DNA of 64,000 nucleotides, taken from NCBI RefSeq assembly GCF_964340395.1, contig NC_135555.1:13273246-13337245 (forward strand), in the 5' to 3' direction. A program made the position numbers and the translations under genes. The first letter of the stretch is position 1, and every line of letters starts with the position of its first letter. Positions 24,886 to 37,051 of the stretch are shown here, piece by piece. The notes below the pieces were generated by a model, which was given only the letters and a program-made list of their open reading frames with translations, did not search any database and had not been told where the DNA came from. Source of the DNA: Glandiceps talaboti (lineage: Eukaryota; Hemichordata; Enteropneusta; Spengelidae).

Positions 24886-25224
24886 AGTGGCATGGTCTGT
24901 ACCTGTGGCCTCATTCTCAACTAGTGTCAGTGGACAAAAAATGCACATACATGATGCACATGAAAATTTATTTAGAATCAAATCTGAGTGAACACAATGT
25001 GATAGAGGTGATAAAATATGCATAATAAAGAGTTTATGGAACCAATAGTGTGGTGTTTTTTAATTTATTGGTAACTAAACAATTATGTCATATGACATTT
25101 TGATATATCTGAATCATTGGTGAGATCTCTACTGGTTGCATGTTTTAGTTGTTAGAATAAAATGAGTATTATAACATGAAATGAAAAATTCACCAAAGAC
25201 CATGAAGTTACAGACTGTGCCCCT
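24886..25224. mobile_element. Inverted-repeat DNA element, related ends to the TTAA family
   Basis: AGTGGCATGGTCTGTACCT at the left and AGTTACAGACTGTGCCCCT at the right are inverted repeats; the right flank is TTAA, the left GTAA. Its 339 bp equals the 8606-8945 copy, but the interior appears different. Confidence 0.5.
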
Positions 25225-27473
25225 TTAACTGTACACTTACTACACTCAATCTGAAGGTATGTCTCTTCACATTCAAGGTGACTTTCTTTACTGTAATGAA
25301 TTCCTTGTTTGAATTAACGTTGCAACTTAAATAGTTTTATCTTTAAAAACTGACATCACAGTTTTGTCACATGATCAACAACTTATCACCTTAACACTGT
25401 CTATGACAATTAAAACATATCCTAATCAACTCTTGTAAAAAATCAAAATGTTCATGTGTACATGTATCTTGAACCAAAAGACTATTTTATCTCCCAACAA
25501 GTAGTGTTCATCAACACTGTAATGACATGATTGGCTAGGATATTTCATTTCTGTATCAAAATATGTCACAATGACATTTCAAGACTAATACACATTCTTA
25601 GCACTTTAACACACCATGTACATCCTGGACACAGATCTATAATGACACATCTGCCCTTGTTTGTACTTCCTTAAACTCCCTGGAGTACATACAATCCTTG
25701 CTGGCTCTCTCAGTGAATGTGACAATCTTTCACATAGCAACTGTTATCCTACTAGGTACTGTACCCAATTTATATATTATTTTATCAAATGGCAGAAACA
25801 AGATTTTTTTGCAAAGATGATTAAGGCTGGCAATAAAATCAGTACAGTATTTGAATCAGATGGAAGTTTTAGAATTTCTAGTATGCAAGAAAGACACACT
25901 GCTTTTTACATCAGATGTGTGCATGACAGTTGCACAAGAAAACTTTCAAGATGTCTCCTCTGAAATCAGGAAAAAAGAATTCCTACTAATTTATGCAATG
26001 GAACAAAATTTCCTTCCTTGCTTGCTGCCATATTTCTTTCAAAAATGGCTGCCCAATTATTTGTCATTTAAACGGACAAATATTTTCTTGTCAAAAGATA
26101 ATATGTGGAGATAGTGTTTTAAATACAAAAACAAAGTGTATATCATCTGTAGTTTCTACAAGGAGTAAGTTCTAGATTTTTGAAAAATCTAACTATATTT
26201 TTATAGCTGAATGATTGTTTCCTTCCTATACAACAATGCATTTAGTCAACATAGATTAAATTATATATAATGAATAAAACTATTCAATTCTCAATACCCG
26301 AGTTCTTGATGAAAGACAAATTCAAATAATATATAGAAAACATAAATTGCACACAGCTTTGACATTTGGTCAAGTTAGTCATATCTTAGAGTGTCATAAT
26401 CTCAGTTAAATACAAATTTTATCATGGGTTGAAAATACTATGCTAGCATAATGGTAACATCATAGTCTAGTTCCTATACAGTATCATTACGATTTATACC
26501 TTTACTCACACCACAGTTGGCATAGCATCCACACTAGTGACATCAATGCCCATCATTGGCACTGAACCTTGTATGCTGGCAATATCAGCACAGCTAATGG
26601 TGTGATAGGGGTTTCTACAACATTCTGTATACTAAATTACATGCATGTCATCAAACATAACTCATGACTATGTATTATGCCTAAATACAACGAATAACAC
26701 ATTCCTCTATGTGCTACACTCATTTATAGCATTCATATCAAGTGTAAAAGTATACTGTTTCAATTGGTTTATTTACAAGCCTACAGAAAACGCTTTACTT
26801 TTGGTGTAATGAATTGTCTCCAGTTTAAGTTCTGCCCCTATCAAATGAGGATATAGTATATGTTTCCACACATAAAGGGCTACAGGTATCACTTACCATG
26901 CAGCACAGATTACCCAAGAAATGTTGGTATGATTAAACTCAGATTTATGCTACTTTTAAGGAAAGTTGACCAGTCAGCTGCCATGAACATGATTCTTTGT
27001 ACTTCAGACAATGAAATTCAGATTACATTTAGATTAGAAAATTAACTGAAATAAATTATACTTTTTGGTATCATTACTTTTTGCATACAAAAGTTGTGTA
27101 TTATCACTGTCCACTATGCCAGAAGTTGGACAAAATCCAACTCTGATACTTGGATGGAAATTTAAATTTAATTGTAATATAATATAATATAATATATAAT
27201 AATATATAAAAAAACAAAATAAAATAGTAAAACAATCCTAATCTAATCCTTATTACAATATTATAATAGTATACCTAGACTATGAGATACGTCATGTCGT
27301 CACTCTGCCCTCATCATTTGACTGATGTGTGAGGGCGCCCTCTGTATCTCTAGTTAACACCTGCAAAATTAGCAGGCACAGTGGCCTGTATATAAGGAAT
27401 AAAAAAGTCAACTCGCATATAAATGTATGTTAAATTGACATCACTAACAACTTACAGGCCATTTCAATTAACC

Positions 27474-27784
27474 ATTCAATTGCTCTGTACGATACAACCA
27501 TGCAGAAACCAATAAGAAACTGTGCATGCTACACGTAAGATGGCAAGATTGAATGAATACTGTTTCTTGTGTAATGAACTAACATGCCACCATGCAGACA
27601 TCACACGAAAACATCAAAACATTGAGCCTGTGTGTCTGTACCTAGTTGCAGTTCAATTAAATGTTTTTATTTCATTTAGACAAAATGTAGCAAGAAATCG
27701 TTATCTTGCTATCCTAAAGTGTACAATGTTAAGTTTATTATTGGTTTCTATGCAGTTGTATCAAACAGAGCCTGGCCTAGTGAA
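27474..27784. mobile_element. Foldback element (about 320-bp family), intergenic copy
   Basis: The left arm with TGCTCTGTACGATACAACCA and the right arm with TGTATCAAACAGAGCC are complementary, with long imperfect arms. The sequence is colinear with 30490-30815 (AAACTGTGCATGCTACAC, ACATTGA, GCAAGAAATC). Confidence 0.6.
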
Positions 27785-28051
27785 CACTATTATGAAGTGG
27801 GCAGTGAAATGCATGATACACACCCTTTACATCAATGATTGTATCAATCAGTATTCATCTGCTTTTATTCACGAATATTTGATTTGTTTTTCTACCACAG
27901 AAAACATAAATTATAAATTATAAATAAGGTAAATTTGACTATTTCTATGCATAGTATCATGATTATACTATTATAATGTCTAAACAACTCCAACAGATTT
28001 ATAGACTATATTACCATTAACAGAAACAATTGACAACCATTTACTCTGCAC

Positions 28052-28541
28052 TGACCTCCCTGAACAAGATAACCAGGGCACTAAGCCTCTAGTAATTTGT
28101 GTGTTCTCCCCAACAGGGGCACTAAGCCTCGAGTAATTTGTGTGTTCTCCCCAACAGGGCCACTAAGCCTCTTGTGTTCTCCCTGAACAAGATAACCAGG
28201 ACACTAAGCCTCTAGTAATTTGGGTGTTCTCCCCAACAGGGGCACTAAGCCTCTTGTGTTCTCCCTGAACAAGATAACCAGGACACTAAGCCTCTAGTAA
28301 TTTGTGTGTTCTCCCCAACAGGGCCACTAAGCCTCTAGTAATTTGTGTGTTCTCCCCAACAGGGCACTAAGCCTCTAGTAATTTGTGTGTTCTCCCCAAC
28401 AGGGCCACTAAGCCTCTTGTGTTCTCCCTGAACAAGATAACCAGGGCACTAAGCCTCTAGTAATTTGTGTGTTCTCCCCAACAGGGCCACTAAGCCTCGA
28501 GTAATTTGTGTGTTCTCCCCAACAGGGGCACTAAGCCTCTA
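28052..28541. repeat. Minisatellite with two interleaved unit types
   Basis: Roughly ten units of GCACTAAGCCTCTAGTAATT plus TGTGTGTTCTCCCCAACAGG alternate with a variant containing CTCCCTGAACAAGATAACC. It ends about 370 bp beyond the minus-strand stop codon of the TDRD12-type gene, so it may lie in its 3' UTR or flank. Confidence 0.9.
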
Positions 28542-28906
28542 TAAAATAATATTCAAAACCATTTCAATTAAGTAAAAAAGATATCACAATCGTCAACAGT
28601 AAAGACAATCACATAATTCTTAAAATATTACAAGTTAGCTTTCTTTACCATCATGTAAAATACTAAGTATGTGTTTACCAATACTTCTATACTGCTTGCA
28701 CAAAAATTCTCAAGACCATGACTCTGTCTTGGATGATATACAAATATACAAATTGTCTCCGTCTAAAAAATTTCCGTGACAACTTATATCTATCAATCTA
28801 ATTATGATACTAAAACTCATTCATAGTTTACAGGTTTCCTTGTGTTTCTCAGTATTTGTTTTTGTAAATTATCATATTTTTACACAACACCACCAGACTG
28901 AGTATG

Positions 28907-31900
28907 TTAGTAAGACCCAAACAATCCTGTGTGATAATCATCAACAAATACTTTCTTTTTAGTAGTATCAACACCATATGTGTTTTCTTCATCGGCTTCA
29001 GAATCTTCATCACTTTCGGATCCATCGCTATCATTCAGGAAAGATGCTGGAAAAGATCAATTTAGAAATAAGCAAAAAAGTCATGTATGCCGTACTATTA
29101 CATGGTCTCTACACTGGGTTACTCATTCAGTATTTCAATCTGGCATGAGATATCTCTTACTGGAATAACAGAGTAAAATCAAATGAAATTAAAAACACAT
29201 AGTTTTGTAGACACAATCAACCTAGCAATATACTACTACTTTGTCAGACTTCATGGTTGACAGCAATTGTCTACACAACACTAAAATTGAGAGAGATGTA
29301 CATTTCACATTTGACACACTGTAGTTATTGAGGAGTAAACCTACCATCAAATTTGGAAGTCTTTCGAAAGAACTCCCTGTCAGAGTCAGAGTCATCATCT
29401 TGCCATCGGTTGAAGTCTACAGACACGTATGGTACCTATAGTGAAACAGTACAAGTCAGTTGATTGGTCAAATAGTATGGACATGTACGGTAGAAGTCAG
29501 TTCATTGGTTGAAGTCTACTGACACGTACGGTACCTAGTGAAACAGTACTAGTCAGTTGATTGGTCAAATAGTATGGACATATACAATACAAGTCAGTTC
29601 ATTGGTTGAAGTCTACATACACGTATGGTACAAGTCAGTCCATTGGTCAAAGTCTACGGACACATATGTTACAAGTCAGTCTATTGGTCAAAGTCAATAC
29701 TGAGCTAAAGATTGATTCACCTTGTGTTTTGTGTTCAGTAGACGTGGCCATTTTTTAGTGGTTTGTTTATAAAGTGTAATAAGTACTTCTCTACCACACA
29801 CTTTATAGCAATACTTGTCAATATCACCATGTAATGTCAGGTCTAGTTTGTAATTGACATCATCCACTATGGTACTGAAATCAACAATACAAGATAATTA
29901 GTACACTTTATAGCAATACTTGTCATTATAATATACCTAGTGATAATGCTGTGCCATGATTCACTAGAATCAGTCACGTGATAGGAAAATAGAATGACTA
30001 TTTCCCTAGGGAAATAGTTCCATCAACTTTTACATGGTCACGTGACCACCGCACGTTGACAGCAGGTCAAAATGGCAGCTTCTGACGATGTCGTCTGCCA
30101 CCGCGAGTTCACAGCATGAGGTATATTATAAAACACATACTGCCTGGCCTATATTCGGGCTATAGCACCCGTTCATTACCCCCTCGTGACTGTGAGTTAC
30201 CAGAATCACATGCTATTTCACATGAAATAGCATGTGATTCTGGTAACTCACAGTCCCTCGGGTGTAATAAACGGGTGCTATAGCCCTCATGGCCAGGCAA
30301 TATGTGTTCATTATAACAGCTGTAATTAGACTCCTGAGAAAAAGATCCTCACTTAATTAAGCTGCAGTTTTGCCTTGCTTTTACCAACCTACTGCTCAAT
30401 TCTAAATACATTATAGATTATAATTCAATTAACTGACGTAGCACCATTATCTTATACTTTGACATACATACAGCCCATTTCAAGTAAGCATTCACTGGCT
30501 CTGTTTGATACAACCATGCAGAAATCAATAAGAAACTGTGCATGCTACACTTTAAGATAGCAAAATTGAATGAATACAGTTTCTTGCGACAATTTGTCTA
30601 AATGAAATGAACTATTAAAGTACCACCATGCAGGCATCAAATGCAGACATCGAAACATTGACACCCACATGTCTGCGTCTCGTTGCGGTCCGTTTAAAAG
30701 GTTTATTCCTTAATAGGCAAATTGTGGCAAGAAATCACAACCTTACTATCTTCACGTAGAATATACAGGTTCTTCCTAGTTTCTGCAATGTTGTATCAAA
30801 ACAGAGCCAGTGAATAATAACCTGAAGCTGTACCACCAGTGTTTATAAACAATCATCAGATAGAGCGGTAGAAATGTACAAGTACCTGAAATGTAGTACA
30901 TTACCCTGGTGTATCTGTAATTCTAAGTCTTCCACACCTCCTAGCCGTACACTCAACAACACAAGATTGCTTCTCTGAGACCACAACACTTGGGGACGTG
31001 AACTGTTACCATCAGAATGGTAAAGATACAAAAAATTAGCTTCAATAAAATACAGTATGATGATGACTTTGTAAGGCACTGGATTTTGCCAAGCAGATTC
31101 TATATAGTAAGTTAATATTATTTCAGAATTACATTGTTAGAATGGCTACAAGACACTTAAAATTTGAACAAAAACACTTCTGTTTAAAATTAGCTAAAAG
31201 CATCATAGGAGACAACTTTTGGTTTAACAACTGCTTTTTCCTCATCATTTCCAACAATGTTATGATATATATGTAAATACAGCTGGTTATTTCCACAAAC
31301 ATTCAATGTACTTACAAAGGCAGCCCTACATCATTTGATCCACCCAAACCAGGCATATCATCAAATGTTTCTATTGCTGTCACTGCTTGTTTGACCTTCG
31401 CCCTTTCATGGTTGACCTTTGCCATCTCATCATTGTATTTCAGAACTCCATCTCTGACAACTTGTTTGTTGACAGAGCGTTTAGACCGCTGATGTTCTCT
31501 CTTCTGAGATGGCACATCACTTGGTGGTACTTGCTGACTTTTGAACAATTTCATAAAACGATGACACAATTCTCGGACTTCAGGATCTGATTTAGTTGCA
31601 GACATTATACTGTTGGTACAAATTGAAAAGTAAAATATTTTGAACATTTTAATTATTTGAGTACATGTATTTGACGAGATATCAGTGTTTATGTTAGGGT
31701 TGGTACGGAGGTAAACTCTAACAAAGTTCCCCAGGCATTTTACCTGGGTTCCTAACCAAAATTTTAATATGGGGTAATGAGATTTATGCAAGTTTAAAGT
31801 TTTACCAGATCTCCCCATCTGTTACTGGGATTCCCAAAGACTGAATATCCACATTTCATAATGTAATCATACAACTGTTTTTCACACAGTTTAATTTTAA

Positions 31901-34900
31901 TCCAACATGTCAAATTATAATGAAGGACTTCTTCTGAGTCACCTAAACAATGTAAAGATATTATCATTATAAATGTTATGTTTACATAAATACCTTAGTT
32001 TTATATTGGTATAATAACACATGTGATACATGTTCATTTACCTTTTCACAGTTTGACATACAGTTTGCTTCTCCATCTTTTTCCTTGTCTTGACATTGGA
32101 ACACACAGCAATCAACAATTCCATGATGGCTTTCTGTACCTATAATGAAACAACATACAATCATTTTTATCACCACGACAACATATGTTGTTGTTGTTGT
32201 TGTTGGGGGGAGGGAACAATACAAACAAGAACAACAGACTAGAAGTTAACTTTGACAGTATACTTTGTTTTTTGTTTTTTAAACAATGCTCCAGGAAATA
32301 ATTTTAGGTATATTTGTAAACTTTGGGTTCTGGAGAGTCATTTCATGATTTCTCATCATTTACACACACACACTTGACAAGAAACTGAGTTGAAACTTGT
32401 TCCTCATTCATTGTTCAATGTAGGTCCTTACCATGGGCAAGCATTGTTTCATGGGAGACAACAGACATGCATATGCAATAACAGAACAAAGATATTCATG
32501 ACTCCTAAGTGCTTACTACCTTCAAATAATACAATCATATGAATATTTTCCCTTTTTAATTATTACTTCAAATAATAATTTATTGAATTGTTTGAAATAT
32601 AACGGAGACCGGCTGTCAATATCTGTGAAGGATAATTGTACTAAATTTATTAAGGATGGGAGGGAGGTCAATGACCTACTTACCTGGCTTGATTTCGTAA
32701 TCAACAATTCGTTCACCACCATAGCTATTTTCTTACTCATTTTACTTTTATCAAAACTGTCAACGAAAAGTACATAAAAGATTATCATGGTTACAGGTAT
32801 AGTCTGTAAGACATGGTGTGTCGTACCACCCTATCAACCAGCAAAGAGCAGACCAATGAGGGTGGAACAGTACGACAAATTTTAGGCTAGGTAACAGGCT
32901 AAGTATATTCGCAATAGATTGGGATACCAATTCATACAACCATCTTGATGGATATAGTGTTTCACATTCACAAATTAACCTACATCTGTGATCAATTTGT
33001 TGTCGGTGTCATTAAAAATATGTTACTATAAAGACTACGTGTATAAAAATTAGGCTATGTGCAATATATGTACATGTAACACAAACTCTACAAAAATTCA
33101 TTCCCAGACCATTTTAGAAGATGGTATTTTAGGGATGGTCTTCAAACTTCCCCTATCAATAGACAAGCAAATTATACAGCTGTTACATACCTTCTTAGTT
33201 TGGCCAAAGCTGTAAGTACATTGAATTGTTACATACCTGCTTAGTCTGGCCAAAGCTGTAAGTACATTGAGTGCACACACTATACAAGTATCAGTCTTCA
33301 GCCAGGGTAGAAGGTGAATAATAACCAGTATTCCTCCCATCTGTATTACATCTTGTCCTGATCTGTACCAAGATATTAAGTTTACATATTGAAAGTATGA
33401 CAAACTGTCAATAATAATAATAATAGAGATTCAAGTTTTTATATTGCACTGTCTAACTGTGCTCCAACTGTTTTTTATTATTATTCATGGCATGGACCTA
33501 AAATAGCACAATGCCCTCGCTCTATTACTTTCCTCATTTCCCTTGGGAGCATACAATCCCAGCTGCCCCTAATGTGCATAAGATTAAATCCTTTACAACA
33601 ATTTTACGACCATCATATATGTATTTATCAACAATAAATTAAACACAAACCTTTCATTCAAACCAACATTTATCAGAGTCTGCAAAACCAGTTCAATGAT
33701 TGGTTCTTCACAGTTCTGTGAAGAAAAAAATTGTCTCTTTATTTCACACGTCATAACTGTCAATACATAAGGCCAATAAGACTCTCAAAGCATAATTTTT
33801 ATTTTGTATTTTCACCAACTTATGGTCAGGTTGCAGTGAAATTGTTGTAATGGCTAAAGTAGTTTAGCAGTACTTGTCTGTAACTGTTTAAGATTTTGAG
33901 GTGACTTCTTCTGAATCACCCAAGTCACAAACAAGGCAAGATACTTGGTGGGCGTCTTTGTACTAAGTTCAGGACACAACATCAGGTAAACATTGTCAAC
34001 TTTGATGATGGAGTCAGTGGTGATGACTGAAGCCCTACAGGTGTAATTACTTGAATCATTACATAGAACATGTGTCACGCAATTATGTGTTAATGTAAGT
34101 TTAATACACATGTGGAGAACAGCTATAGAGAATGCCGCTTTTGAATGACTCATTTCTAGAAAGGAACTGTGATGGACAGGTCTATATATACAATCAAAAT
34201 ATTACCCTACACATGACTTTGATGACGGCTGTACTTTAGATATATCTTCTACAGGTATACCTCTAAAAACTATGTTTTTACTAGACACATGTACAACACA
34301 GTCATGAGTTTCCTCTACCCACTATCGGATATCCAGCCATCCATGACTATATTCTGGTCTCTGTCCATACATACCCTCCAAAGCAATCGACTAAGTACTT
34401 TGATTCCATCTTCATTACTCATTTCTCTGCATATGCTGCAAAAAAATGTTGACCATAGCATCAAGCATCAAGCACAACCGAAAAATCTCTGAGAAGCAAA
34501 CATATTAGTACTGGTATCAACTGTACATGTATACTGCTGAATATTTTATGGGAACTCATTATCCTGATTGTTGACAAAATCTCCTTATTCATTTAACATC
34601 CATATGAAAACACTTTTCTTTCAGCAACATGAATTTTTTTTAAATACTCAACAGTATGAACCATGTAATCACAGGTTATAGAATTTTAAACAGTTCAAAA
34701 ATACTGGTGAGAAAGGTGACATAAAGCTTAAATCTGGCAATTCAATTTGCTATGTAATACTTATAACAATTTCCAAATATTCCCAGTTCTAATCTGTCTA
34801 AATATTTGCACCTACGTATCTGTGGCATGTTTTTATAGTTTCAGAAGTCTGAGATTCAAGTTGTTACCTTGCATCATTCTTTGACAAGTACTCTATGGCA

Positions 34901-37051
34901 CTTAGTAAACATTCTTGTACTTCTGGTACACCACAGTAAGCAATCACTTGCATGATACACTTTACACCTCCATGTTCCAACACTACAGCAGGATCAATAC
35001 CACTGAAAGTATAGTACAACAATATAATGCCAATGGTATTGAAATACAAATGATCATATCCAAACAGCACGCATATCAATGAGTGCACAGTATGTCGGTA
35101 TTACTTTCACATGCAGTGATGCCAATGGCACTGAAGCACAATTGATCATTGAGAATATATGTTCATGGTTCCAAGAATCGATAGAACAGTAAAATATAAT
35201 GGTACATTAGAATGGTACATTGGAAATGAATATGCAATGTTTCGTTCCAATTTACCATCCAAAGTAACCAATAGTACTGTCTCACAAGTGATCATTCTCA
35301 AATTGCATGCATATCAACATTACTGAGTGAACCGTACGATCAGTATCACTGCCAGATTTAGTGATGCCGCTGGCACTGAAGCACACATGATCATATTCAA
35401 ACAGGTAGCAAGCATGCAAATCACTACATTCAATCTACCTATACTCCATGTTTTGTTTCCTGCTGTCACATTTTGACAAGTTTAAACATACCTGTTGGAA
35501 ACTATTTGATAGATAAACTCTGCTACTTGGACTTTCTCAGCCACCTCCTTTAGAAAATAATGAACACAAGACATGGTTATAATTACATCATGTAAACTTA
35601 TCTACATGATATGTATAAATACCCAAATAGTCTTCATTCAACTGACCAAAAGAAATGCAACATGAGGGGTCTATGTTGCTACAATTCAAAGACAAATACT
35701 GACAAAAACCATTATGTCCTAGGTATTTTCAAACAGAGTAACGACAAATATAATATTGAATAATACTATGATTTCTCCTGCCTAAGTTTGGTATTTGCAT
35801 ATAAAAACAAGCGACCTATCAGTCAGAATAGCTCCGCTGTTGTTTTTTTTAATTTAATTTTTTATTTTGGTGACATGTAGAAGTGGTTCAGGTCTTCACT
35901 ATGCAGTTTTGTTTTAGCGATGCAATAAAGTGGTTAGTGGTTTCATATGATGTCTCACTATAAAACACATTTTACACAGAAGTTGGTAATGTATTGTACT
36001 TTTATACCATAGTCACCATTTTATAACAAAAATCTACTGTTATGAAAAATTGCACAAAATCTCAGAAAAAAATGACTGGGAAATGCACACAAGAAAAAGA
36101 AAAAAAGAGGATTTTGAGGTTGGCTATAAATAATTCCAGTGTCTTACAGCTGTAACCCTGGAACATTTTAATGATGAATGAAATAAACTAGGGATCTAAA
36201 ATAATTTTGAGGCAATTTCAATTTCAATTTTCTAACAAATTTACAAAGTCAACAACATTCAACTTGTACTAGTTGTGGTAGATATATATAGGGAAGAAAT
36301 GTATTAATCACCATCTTAGTTTCCGTACGGCGACAATCTCAAGTACCCGGAAGAGAGTCATTCTCAGCCATACGTTACAGTGGTAACACTCGTTCATGTT
36401 CGGTTACCTTTCACAAAGAAAACACAACGAAATGGTTGAAATGATCTCTTTTTTTATTTCTTTTCATCACAAGAACAAAATCTGCGTGATTGATCAAAAG
36501 TGTTGTAAACTAAACCAGAAAGAATTATCGGACTGGCTAAACTTCCCGATGAACTGGAGTAAGGTCCTACTACTTCCAAGTAAGCCTCGACAGTACTATA
36601 GTACGTGAGAAAATCGTCTCAAACTAGCGATACAACTTTCAAAATATAACTTGACATGTCTTCATTTGTTAGAGTTATACAATTCAAGACGGGTTTTCAC
36701 TCAAAAACAACAATTCTGTGAATAATGACACTCTGAACGCAGCGATTTCTCGGACGATGTTACCACTGTAACGTATGGCTGACAACGACTTGCTTCCGGG
36801 TTAGTCCCTCGTGCATACGGGTGGATTGTCGGCGATTAATACATACATCGTCTGATATTTTAATTCACAGTGTTTCTTGTGACCGGCGCCTGTCAGCAGA
36901 CTCTGCCATTTTTTTCATCATTCCATTGTATTTAAACCTTGTACTTGACATTTCGCAATATTTATAATTCTCAACAAAATACCTCAACATGCCTTACTTC
37001 GCTCGTACTCAAAGCAGCCCCGCGCGGTATGATCACTGACACTGATGACAT
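28907..37051 (-). CDS. Armadillo-like plus CS/p23 module: C-terminal part of the TDRD12-type gene, or a separate gene
   Basis: Exons 35492-35547, 34868-35002, 34375-34435, 33651-33715, 33237-33362, 32684-32756, 32042-32139, 31316-31609, 30886-31002, 29721-29874, 29345-29435 and 28907-29046 (470 codons). Armadillo-like helices include [45 protein letters not shown] and [13 protein letters not shown] basic linker follows ([18 protein letters not shown]), then a CS domain ([50 protein letters not shown]) and an acidic tail. As a separate gene it would start at ATG 37051 (exon 36983-37051, [11 protein letters not shown]). CS domains bind HSP90-type chaperones and occur in TDRD12/SoYb-class proteins. 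Confidence 0.65.

Larger units (their letters stand above)
23299..28906. other. Intergenic region between convergent RABGGTA and the TDRD12-type gene
   Basis: About 5.6 kb with no supportable exon. AATAAA on the plus strand near 23949 is a possible RABGGTA polyadenylation signal. The region also contains short MITE copies (23565-23650, 27286-27345), inverted-repeat elements (24886-25224, 27474-27784) and a minisatellite (28052-28541). Short open frames at 25661-26114 and 27522-27923 have no family resemblance; the second lies mostly in a repeat element. Confidence 0.5.

Noticed and set aside
25661-26114. Overlapping plus-strand frames in the intergenic region
   Set aside because: Different frames overlap without a join, and the amino-acid sequence has no recognisable family features.
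36396-36608. Open frame inside the 546-bp inverted-repeat element
   Set aside because: Short, no transposase motifs, and partly palindromic sequence; taken as element filler.
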